NCBI GenBank assembly: GCA_000435635.1
Contig: FR882118.1
Coordinates: 1-12,345 of the forward strand
Source of the DNA: Prevotella sp. CAG:1320
Lineage (GTDB): Bacteria; Bacteroidota; Bacteroidia; Bacteroidales; Bacteroidaceae
Reading direction: 5' to 3'
DNA: 12,345 nt
In this document: positions 6,569-12,260 of the stretch, piece after piece
Position numbering within the stretch: position 1 is the first letter of the stretch
Layout of the letters: every line of letters starts with the position of its first letter
The notes under the pieces: model-generated
What the model was told of the DNA's origin: nothing
What the model saw: only the letters and a program-made list of their open reading frames with translations
Databases searched by the model: none
Program-made: the position numbers and the translations under genes

Positions 6569-8779
6569 TTATAACCTTATCACTTGTTTTACACCTTTCA
6601 CGGTGGAGAGTTTCTTGATAAGCGAGGCCGTCTTGCTGGCGTCTTCCACCATGATTACCACGTTGCCCGAGAAAAGGCCGTCTTGCGAGGAGATGTTGAT
6701 ACTGCGCATGGAAAGCTTGTCCTCCTTTGAGATAATGTTGGTGATATTGCTCACGATGCCGATATCATCATTGCCAATGATCCTGAGCGTGATGGCGTAT
6801 TGCGACTTTCCCTTACCGCTCCATTGAGCTTTCACCACCCTGTAGCCGAAACGACGGCGCAATTCGGGGGCGTTTGGGCAATCCTGGCGATGTATCTTGA
6901 TGCCTCCATTGACCGTGACAAAACCGAAGATAGGGTCACCGTAAATAGGATGGCAGCACTTAGCCAATTGATAGTCCACGCCTTTCAAGTCTTTATCTAT
7001 GGTAAGCACGTCATCGTTCTGGCGCAGGTATTCGTCTTCGGGATTCTCAAAGGCGAACTTCTCCGCGCTTGGGTTGCTCTTGGGTTGGTTGGCGGCCTGT
7101 TCCCTCTCCCTTTCCTCCAGATACTTTTCTATGACGGTGTTCACGTCTACCTTCTCTTCGGCCACGTCACGATAGAAATCGCTGTTTTCCTTGTACCCCA
7201 GCCGCTTGATAGTGCGGGCCATTGTAGCCTCATCGTTGTCTATCTTGCGGTTTTTCAGCCGCCTTTCCAACATCTCCCGGGCCATTTTGCCCTCTTGCTG
7301 CTGGGTTTCCTTCAAGGCCAAACGTATCTTGTTCTTGGCTTTCGATGTCTTTACGATGTTGAGCCACTCCCTGCGAGGCTGCTGGCTAGCCTGCGTGATG
7401 ATTTCCACCTGGTCACCCGAGCGCAACGGCTCACGGAAACTCACCGCCCTGCCATTCACCCTGCCGCCCACGCAGGCGTTGCCCACGCCTGAATGGATGT
7501 AGTAGGCGAAATCAAGCACCGTGGCTCCCTTGGGGAATTTCAGAAGGTCACCCTTGGGGGTGAAGACATACACCTCGTCTTCCGCCAAGTCCATCTTGAA
7601 CTCGTCCATGATTTGCAGGTTGTCATTACCTTCCAGCACCGACCTGATATTGGCTAGCCACTCGTCTATACCTCCTTCGCTTTTCACGCCCTTGTAGCGC
7701 CAGTGGGCGGCCAACCCATGTTCCGCCACCTCATCCATGCGCTCGGTGCGTATCTGTACCTCCACCCACTTGTTCTCAGGCCCCAGCACGGTGATGTGAA
7801 GACTCTCGTAACCATTGCTCTTGGGCACGCTGAGCCAGTCTCTCAGACGTTTTGGGTTGGGCTGATACATATCGGTGACAATGGAGAACACCTGCCAGCA
7901 CTGCATTTTCTCCTTGTCCGCGGGGGAATCGAGTATGACACGGATAGCGAAAAGATCATAAACACCCTCAAACTCGCACTGCTGTTTCTTCATCTTCTGC
8001 CAGATAGAGTGTATGCTCTTGGTACGTGCCTTCAGGTGGAAATGGAGCCCTGCCTCCTTGAGGCGTTCCTCCAATGGAGCTATGAAGCGAGCCACATAAG
8101 CGTCACGAGCGGCCTTGGTGGCGTTCAGTTTCTCCTTGATATGATAGTAAGGAGCTGGTTCCAGATACTTCATGCTCAGGTCTTCCAGCTCACTCTTCAA
8201 CTTATAGAGTCCCAACTTATGCGCCAATGGGGCGTATAGGTAACTTGCCTCCATGCTAACCTCGCGTTTCTGGGGCGTGTCGGGACAATCGCGTATCTGC
8301 CTCATCAGGTTTACCCTATCGGCTATCATGATGAGTATCACCCTCATGTCTTCCGAGAAAGTGATGAGGAGGTTGCGGAAGTTCTCGCTCTCTATGGTGG
8401 GGTTGCGCTTATAGAGTTCTTGCACACGGATAAGGCCCCTGATGATGTGAGCTACGCTTTCGCCAAATGCCTCACGGATGTCATCCAGCGAGGCAAGCCC
8501 TTCCAGCGCGCCAGGATAGAGCGTAATGGCTATCACGCCGTCACGCCTCAGCCCTATCTCTCTCACTGCGATATCGGCCGTACGCAAGGCGTGCAGCACG
8601 GGATGTATGCCAAAGAAACCGCGCTTCAAGCCTCCTTCGCCCATCTGCTGGCGCAATAGTTGGTGAAGTTTTTCTCGGTCACCTTCTTTCAAGGAAGGGC
8701 CCATGGTGGCCAAGAGCCGGCGAACTACGCCTATAGACTCCTGCTTCTCGGCGGTGGTAAAGATGTTGGATTCTGACAT
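6569..8779 (-). CDS. relA: RelA-type (p)ppGpp synthetase, hydrolase domain degenerate
   Basis: This 736-residue long RSH protein makes the stringent-response alarmone from ATP and GDP/GTP, normally on stalled ribosomes. The order is a pseudo-hydrolase domain (about 50-200), synthetase (about 235-365), TGS (401-462), helical region, CC/zinc-finger region with CCHP (608-611) and DCPNA (633-637), and a C-terminal ACT domain (658-736). Synthetase motifs are intact: RTKSIHSIWQKM (252-263), YDLFAIRVI (274-282), VPKSNGYESLHITV (318-331), VEVQIRTERMDEVAEHGLAAHW. The hydrolase LHD signature is replaced by LYPGALEG (87-94), so ppGpp breakdown should be lost. The charge motif that separates RSH types reads RLRD (311-314), close to the RXKD of bifunctional enzymes rather than the EXDD of proteobacterial RelA. 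The start at 8779 (MSESN) is chosen because the promoter box lies just upstream. An in-frame ATG at 8908 would lie before that promoter, and its extra residues look non-coding. Confidence 0.95.
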   Translation of the reverse strand: MSESNIFTTAEKQESIGVVRRLLATMGPSLKEGDREKLHQLLRQQMGEGGLKRGFFGIHPVLHALRTADIAVREIGLRRDGVIAITLYPGALEGLASLDDIREAFGESVAHIIRGLIRVQELYKRNPTIESENFRNLLITFSEDMRVILIMIADRVNLMRQIRDCPDTPQKREVSMEASYLYAPLAHKLGLYKLKSELEDLSMKYLEPAPYYHIKEKLNATKAARDAYVARFIAPLEERLKEAGLHFHLKARTKSIHSIWQKMKKQQCEFEGVYDLFAIRVILDSPADKEKMQCWQVFSIVTDMYQPNPKRLRDWLSVPKSNGYESLHITVLGPENKWVEVQIRTERMDEVAEHGLAAHWRYKGVKSEGGIDEWLANIRSVLEGNDNLQIMDEFKMDLAEDEVYVFTPKGDLLKFPKGATVLDFAYYIHSGVGNACVGGRVNGRAVSFREPLRSGDQVEIITQASQQPRREWLNIVKTSKAKNKIRLALKETQQQEGKMAREMLERRLKNRKIDNDEATMARTIKRLGYKENSDFYRDVAEEKVDVNTVIEKYLEEREREQAANQPKSNPSAEKFAFENPEDEYLRQNDDVLTIDKDLKGVDYQLAKCCHPIYGDPIFGFVTVNGGIKIHRQDCPNAPELRRRFGYRVVKAQWSGKGKSQYAITLRIIGNDDIGIVSNITNIISKEDKLSMRSINISSQDGLFSGNVVIMVEDASKTASLIKKLSTVKGVKQVIRL

Positions 8780-8810
8780 AATAATACCCTCGAAAGTTAA
8801 AAACCTAGTG

Positions 8811-8818
8811 CAAAGATA
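8811..8818 (-). promoter_or_regulatory. Promoter -7 element for relA
   Basis: TATCTTTG on the minus strand is a full match to TAnnTTTG, followed by C, and ends 31 bp before the MSESN start of relA. No good -33 TTTG is seen. Its position supports starting relA at 8779 and not at 8908. Confidence 0.6.
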
Positions 8819-8860
8819 CAAATTTCCCCGCAGATATTTCTTCTTTTCGTGAAAAGTTCC

Positions 8861-8868
8861 TATATTTG
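8861..8868 (+). promoter_or_regulatory. Promoter -7 element for the DUF4301 gene
   Basis: TATATTTG matches TAnnTTTG and lies 59 bp before the DUF4301 start. A weak -33 candidate, TTTC (8837-8840), sits 20 bp upstream. It diverges from the relA promoter, with 42 bp between the two -7 boxes, so the two genes share a 148 bp control region. Confidence 0.5.
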
Positions 8869-8927
8869 TGGCATCTAAAAACCAGACGCTAATATTTATC
8901 TGAAACACAAATACTTTTTAAAGACCT

Positions 8928-10451
8928 ATGATGACACAACAAGATCTTGCGCAAATCTCGGCGCGCGGCATCAGCGAGGCACAGATTGAGCGACAGTTAA
9001 AGCAAATCGAGAATGGTTTCCCCTTCCTCAAGTTGGAGGGCGCGGCCGCCATCGGCAAGGGCATCATGTCTCCCACCGAAGAGGAGAAAAACCAATACGT
9101 AAAAGCATGGGAAGAATATAAGAAGGAAGGCCACACGGTGGTGAAGTTCGTGCCCGCGTCGGGCGCGGCCAGCCGCATGTTCAAGAACATGTTCGCGTTC
9201 CTCGACGCGCCCTATGACGTACCCACCACCGATTTCGAAAAAGAATTCTTCACCAACATCAAGAAGTTCGCTTTCCGCAAGGCTCTCTGCCAAAAATGCC
9301 AGGAAAACGAAGGCAAAGACATTAAGCAGTTGCTTGAAGAGGGAAACTACAAGGCCATAGTGGCCAACCTGCTGCAGGCCAAGGGACTCAACTACGGGCA
9401 GCTGCCCAAGGGACTGCTGCTGTTCCATGACTATGGCAACGGCGAGGTGCGCACGCCCATGGAAGAACACTTAGTGGAGGCAGCCTTGTATGCCAGCAGC
9501 AACGGCGAGGCCAACGTGCACTTCACCGTGTCGCACGACCACCTGGAGCTCTTCAAGGCCAAGGTGGCAGAGAAAGCCAAGGGGTATGAGGAGAAATACG
9601 GCGTGAAATTCAACATTTCCTTCTCCGAACAAAAGCCCAGCACAGACACCATCGCCGCCAACGCGGACAACACCCCCTTCCGCGAAAAGGACGGCTCGCT
9701 GCTCTTCAGGCCCGGAGGACATGGCGCCTTGATAGAGAACCTCAACGAGATAGAGGCGGACACGGTGTTTATCAAGAACATAGACAACGTGGTACCTGAC
9801 AGGCTGAAGGGAGATACCGTCACCTACAAGCAACTTATAGCCGGCATCCTCGTCACGTTGCAGCGGAAAGCCTTCGAATACCTGAAAGTACTCGACTCTG
9901 GACAATACAACCACGCCAAGTTGGAGGAGATGATACGCTTCTTGCAGCGAGACCTGTGCTGCCGCCGTGCGGACATCAAGGAACTGGAAGACGCGGAACT
10001 GGTCATCTACTTACGCAAAAAGCTCAACCGCCCCATGCGTGTCTGCGGCGTGGTGAAAAACGTGGGAGAACCTGGCGGAGGCCCATTCCTCACCTACAAC
10101 AGCGACGGCACCGTGAGCCTGCAAATACTGGAGAGCAGCCAGATAGACAAGAACAACGAGGAGTATATGAAGATGTTCACCGAGGGAACCCACTTCAATC
10201 CTGTGGATCTCGTGTGTGCCACGAGGGATTACAAGGGAAAGCCCTTCAACCTGCCCGACTACGTAGACCCCAGTACAGGCTTCATCAGCAGCAAGAGCAA
10301 GGGAGGCAAGGAATTGAAGGCCCTGGAGCTGCCTGGATTGTGGAACGGAGCCATGAGCGACTGGAACACCATCTTCGTGGAAGTGCCGCTGACCACCTTC
10401 AACCCCGTGAAGACTGTCAACGACTTGTTGCGTGACCAGCACCAAGCCTGA
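8928..10451 (+). CDS. DUF4301 family protein, possible sugar nucleotidyltransferase
   Basis: This 507-residue cytoplasmic protein is recognised as the Bacteroidetes family DUF4301, which I know of only as uncharacterised. It has no signal peptide or membrane segment. Several conserved-looking blocks resemble nucleotide-sugar pyrophosphorylases. FVPASGAASRMFK (74-86) is like the G-x-x-(S/T)-R-M...K nucleotide-binding loop. PKGLLLFHDYGNGEVRTPME (160-179) has a PKxL block. RPGGHGALIENL (261-272) followed by FIKNIDNVVPD (281-291) is close to the PxGHGD...NIDN pattern of the UDPGP family. KNVGEPGGGPF (377-387) and FNPVDLVCAT (423-432) are further dense blocks. The function is therefore inferred and unproven. 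The start can be 8928 or the next codon (8931), which is also ATG. It stands alone, divergent from relA and followed by the repeat-rich spacer. The codons look richer in G and C than those of the left-hand genes, although I have not computed this. Confidence 0.88.
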   Translation: MMTQQDLAQISARGISEAQIERQLKQIENGFPFLKLEGAAAIGKGIMSPTEEEKNQYVKAWEEYKKEGHTVVKFVPASGAASRMFKNMFAFLDAPYDVPTTDFEKEFFTNIKKFAFRKALCQKCQENEGKDIKQLLEEGNYKAIVANLLQAKGLNYGQLPKGLLLFHDYGNGEVRTPMEEHLVEAALYASSNGEANVHFTVSHDHLELFKAKVAEKAKGYEEKYGVKFNISFSEQKPSTDTIAANADNTPFREKDGSLLFRPGGHGALIENLNEIEADTVFIKNIDNVVPDRLKGDTVTYKQLIAGILVTLQRKAFEYLKVLDSGQYNHAKLEEMIRFLQRDLCCRRADIKELEDAELVIYLRKKLNRPMRVCGVVKNVGEPGGGPFLTYNSDGTVSLQILESSQIDKNNEEYMKMFTEGTHFNPVDLVCATRDYKGKPFNLPDYVDPSTGFISSKSKGGKELKALELPGLWNGAMSDWNTIFVEVPLTTFNPVKTVNDLLRDQHQA

Positions 10452-10466
10452 CACTGCATTATTTAT

Positions 10467-10639
10467 CGTGAGTTCGACGAATCCCAGCTTGCGCACGTAA
10501 ACTGTCATTGCCTAACAGTAGAGACGCGGCGTGCCACGTCTCGGCAAGCAAAAAGACTGAATGAAACCGCCAATCGCGAAAGCCTGGCGGCTCGCTGAGA
10601 CGCAAGAATGCGTCTCTACAACTTTTCGCCGAACTCACG
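10467..10639. repeat. Nested-palindrome repeat, copy A
   Basis: The core (10500-10639) starts AACTGTCATTGCC and ends ACTTTTCGCCGAACTCACG. It holds two palindromic arms, 10518-10542 (GTAGAGACG...CGTCTC) and 10594-10619 (GCTGAGACGC...GCGTCTCTAC). An outer pair, CGTGAGTTCGACGAA (10467-10481) and its near inverse (10625-10639), brackets the whole, so the RNA could fold into a long stem with cruciform ends. Copy B at 10854 is closely similar. There is no transposase or credible gene inside. It resembles a small non-autonomous (MITE- or REP-like) dispersed repeat. Confidence 0.85.
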
Positions 10640-10656
10640 TTACATTGATTTATATA

Positions 10657-10673
10657 GGGGCAAACGTTGCCCC
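10657..10673. repeat. Short hairpin GGGGCAA-ACG-TTGCCCC
   Basis: A perfect 7 bp stem with a 3-base loop lies 17 bp after repeat copy A. Its right half, AACGTTGCCCC, occurs again at 11042-11052, at a similar place after copy B, where the left half is lost. It is therefore likely part of the wider duplicated block. Confidence 0.6.
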
Positions 10674-10693
10674 ACTTGATAAAATCCTCCTCT

Positions 10694-10737
10694 AAAGGGA
10701 GCGGAGCCAGGTTTAGCAACTGGAATCCGCTCCCTTT
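10694..10737. terminator. Hairpin, possible terminator
   Basis: AAAGGGAGCGGA (10694-10705) pairs perfectly with TCCGCTCCCTTT (10726-10737), and an inner CCAG/CTGG stem shortens the loop. CTCGTTTT follows on the plus strand. It lies 243 bp beyond the DUF4301 stop with no closer terminator, so it may end that transcript, but the T-run is displaced by a few bases and the repeat context leaves other roles open. Confidence 0.5.
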
Positions 10738-10853
10738 CTCGTTTTCAGGTTTCTTTGCTCAACGGGAAATCAGTGGTCTGTAGAAATCCTGTGGCGATTA
10801 TCGTGAAAAAGGGCTTCGAAGAAGTCCTCTCCGTTTTCGCTCGCAAAAACAAC

Positions 10854-11017
10854 AACTGTCATTGCCAAAGTGTAGAGACGCATTCTTGCGTCTCAGCGAG
10901 CAAGAAGGCTGAATAAAAATGCCACTAGCGAAAGCCTGCGGTTTGCTGAGACGCAAGAATGCGTCTCTACAACTTTTCGTCAAACTCACGACGTTGAGTT
11001 AGCGCGAGTTCGGTGAA
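10854..11017. repeat. Nested-palindrome repeat, copy B
   Basis: The core (10854-10990) aligns with copy A through most of its length. Its two 26 bp arms, 10872-10897 and 10945-10970, are exact reverse complements, and each is itself a hairpin (GAGACGC/GCGTCTC). The terminal motif CGTGAGTTYGRCGAA appears inverted at 10976-10990 and in a diverged direct copy at 11003-11017. The left outer motif seen in copy A has decayed here to TTATCGTGA (10797-10805). The bases between the copies (10740-10853) contain one small GGGCTTC/GAAGTCC hairpin (10811-10827) and nothing else that I can support. Confidence 0.85.
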
Positions 11018-11101
11018 TTACGATATAGGAAAAACGCCACTAACGTTGCCCCGCAACTGGATGAGACTTGGAGGATAAATGCCAAACCCTCATTTTTAGG
11101 T

Positions 11102-11133
11102 ATTGTGGGAACGTGGGGAAAGGTGTATCTTCG
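11102..11133 (+). promoter_or_regulatory. Promoter for the flavodoxin-DUF2023 operon
   Basis: ATTG (11102-11105) and TATCTTCG (11126-11133) match the -33 and -7 elements with one mismatch each and a 20 bp spacer. The -7 box ends 45 bp before the flavodoxin start, giving a leader of about 38 nt. No Fur- or other operator-like palindrome is obvious around it. Confidence 0.6.
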
Positions 11134-11178
11134 CGACATGAGATATCAAAAAATCTGTAACTAAAAGAACATCGTAAC

Positions 11179-11673
11179 ATGAAACCTACCGTAGTGATTT
11201 ATGGTTCCTCCACTGGAACCTGCCAAGCCATCGCGCAAACCATAGCCCAAAAACTGGGCGCGAAAGCCGTAGACGTGGCCCAAATAGATGAAAATTTATT
11301 GTTGGCAAACGACAATCTGTTGTTGGGCACCTCCACCTGGGGCGCGGGTGAGTTGCAAGACGACTGGTATGACGGACTGAAGACACTAGAAGGAACCGAC
11401 TTAAAAGGCAAGACCGTGGCACTCTTCGGCTGCGGTGACGCAGAATCCTATCCCGACACCTTCTGCGGTGCTATGCGCGAGCTTTATGACGCAGCGGTGA
11501 AAGCGGGAGCCAATGTGCTGCCAGGCGTTTCCGCCAGCGATTATCAATACGACGACTCCGAAGCCGTGATAGAAGGCCACTTCGTGGGACTGGCTCTCGA
11601 CGACGTGAACGAAAGCGACAAGACCGAGTCACGCATTGACGATTGGCTCGCCGCAATCTCTCCTTCTCTCTGA
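11179..11673 (+). CDS. fldA: Flavodoxin, long-chain type
   Basis: This is a small soluble FMN electron carrier that can replace ferredoxin when iron is scarce, for example with pyruvate:ferredoxin oxidoreductase. The 164 residues fit the family. The phosphate-binding loop is YGSSTGTCQ (8-16). The residue that is usually Thr in T/S-x-T-G-x-T is Cys15 here. STWGAGELQDDWYD (57-70) supplies the aromatic (W59) flanking the flavin on one side. FGCGDAESYPDTFCGAM (93-109) is the second FMN loop with Tyr101. A 20-odd residue insertion after about 118 (including ASDYQYDDSEAV) splits the last strand, which places it in the long-chain class. The gene has its own promoter and is followed after 22 bp by DUF2023 on the same strand. 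Confidence 0.95.
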   Translation: MKPTVVIYGSSTGTCQAIAQTIAQKLGAKAVDVAQIDENLLLANDNLLLGTSTWGAGELQDDWYDGLKTLEGTDLKGKTVALFGCGDAESYPDTFCGAMRELYDAAVKAGANVLPGVSASDYQYDDSEAVIEGHFVGLALDDVNESDKTESRIDDWLAAISPSL

Positions 11674-11695
11674 AACTCCCTAATCCCAGAAGCCT

Positions 11696-12061
11696 ATGAA
11701 TAGAACCGAGGTCATGCCCATCGACATGAAGGTGTTGATGAACCACATATATGAATACCAAAAAGGAGTGCGCAGCATGGTGCTCTTCACGTTCAACAAG
11801 CGCTACCGGGAGTTCGCCGTCAACCGCTTGAGGAGCAAGGGTATACAGTACCTGCTCATGCCCGTGGGCAACGACCGGTTCAACCTGTTTTTCGGCAAGC
11901 CCCAATGCGTGGAGGCCATCCGCCTAATGATAAACCGACCGCTCCACCAGCTCTCCCCCGAGGAGGACTTCATGCTGGGTGCCATGTTGGGCTACGATAT
12001 TTGCGCCCAGTGCGAGCGGTACTGCGAGCTAAAAGAGCGGAACGCCAAAGCCAGGGCGTAA
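11696..12061 (+). CDS. DUF2023 family protein, flavodoxin-linked
   Basis: This 121-residue cytoplasmic protein is recognised as DUF2023, a Bacteroidetes family that I recall sitting next to flavodoxin genes, with a Porphyromonas gingivalis member of known structure but no assigned function. The body (11-80) looks like a compact alpha/beta fold: a helix at MKVLMNHIYEYQKG, a strand MVLFTF, a helix REFAVNRLRSKG and strands YLLMPV and FNLFFG. The C-terminal part (86-110) is SPEEDFMLGAMLGYDICAQCERYC, with a C-x2-C-x3-C cluster (C103, C106, C110) able to bind metal or take part in thiol chemistry. It starts 22 bp after the flavodoxin stop and should be co-translated. The first ATG (11696) is used, although MPID at 11714 is an alternative start. 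Confidence 0.9.
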   Translation: MNRTEVMPIDMKVLMNHIYEYQKGVRSMVLFTFNKRYREFAVNRLRSKGIQYLLMPVGNDRFNLFFGKPQCVEAIRLMINRPLHQLSPEEDFMLGAMLGYDICAQCERYCELKERNAKARA

Positions 12062-12066
12062 GCCAG

Positions 12067-12100
12067 TGATAAGCTTTATCATCTTGTTCTCAAGATAAAG
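12067..12100. other. Small adjoining hairpins after DUF2023
   Basis: TGATAA-GCT-TTATCA (12067-12081) and ATCTTG-TTCT-CAAGAT (12081-12096) are two 6 bp stems directly after the DUF2023 stop. A T-rich stretch (TTTTTGTAT) follows at 12111-12119. They could help end the operon transcript, but the stems are weak and AT-rich. Confidence 0.3.
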
Positions 12101-12130
12101 ATTCATAATGTTTTTGTATAGTCAGCAATG

Positions 12131-12163
12131 GAAGCGGGCTGGTCGTGAGACCAGCCCGTCTTC
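12131..12163. terminator. GC-rich hairpin between convergent units
   Basis: GAAG-CGGGCTGGTC (12131-12144) pairs with GACCAGCCCG-T-CTTC (12149-12163) around the loop GTGA, with a single bulged base. It lies 69 bp after the DUF2023 stop and 97 bp beyond the end of the converging rfbB gene. Neither side has a proper T-run, so it is a likely but atypical bidirectional terminator. Confidence 0.6.
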
Positions 12164-12166
12164 ATG

Positions 12167-12247
12167 TTAGGGTATTCGCCCATGCCTATGAGCCGTCAGC
12201 ACAACACAGCCCAACGCCATCACGAAATACATCAGCAACCTCCTCAT
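12167..12247 (-). CDS. Possible 26-residue hydrophobic peptide
   Basis: This is a tiny open frame downstream of rfbB, starting 13 bp after its stop and ending 3 bp before the hairpin. It begins MRRLLMYFVMALGCVVLTAH, a basic start followed by a hydrophobic stretch that could span a membrane. I do not recognise it and there is no strong ribosome-binding signal. The position right before a terminator hairpin is the only support. Confidence 0.2.
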   Translation of the reverse strand: MRRLLMYFVMALGCVVLTAHRHGRIP

Positions 12248-12260
12248 ACCATCACGCCGC

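Noticed and set aside
6800..7492. 230-codon plus-strand frame opposite relA
   Set aside because: Antisense to the TGS and C-terminal regions of relA, which are clearly coding on the minus strand; no motifs.
8780..8908. 43-residue N-terminal extension of RelA
   Set aside because: The extension overlaps the relA -7 promoter box at 8811-8818 and lies in AT-rich spacer; the family starts near MSESN.
10459..10719. Minus-strand 86-codon frame over repeat copy A
   Set aside because: It runs through the palindromic arms and translates hairpin DNA (KSCRDAFLRLSEP...). Its likeness to the frame over copy B is explained by the DNA repeat itself.
10798..10989. Minus-strand 63-codon frame over repeat copy B
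   Set aside because: Same repeat-derived reading as in copy A; no promoter, no family resemblance and low-complexity palindromic content.
10452..11178. CRISPR array or structured regulatory RNA in the repeat spacer
   Set aside because: There are only two copies with no regular spacer series, and no cas genes. A riboswitch is unlikely because a separate promoter for flavodoxin lies downstream of the repeats.
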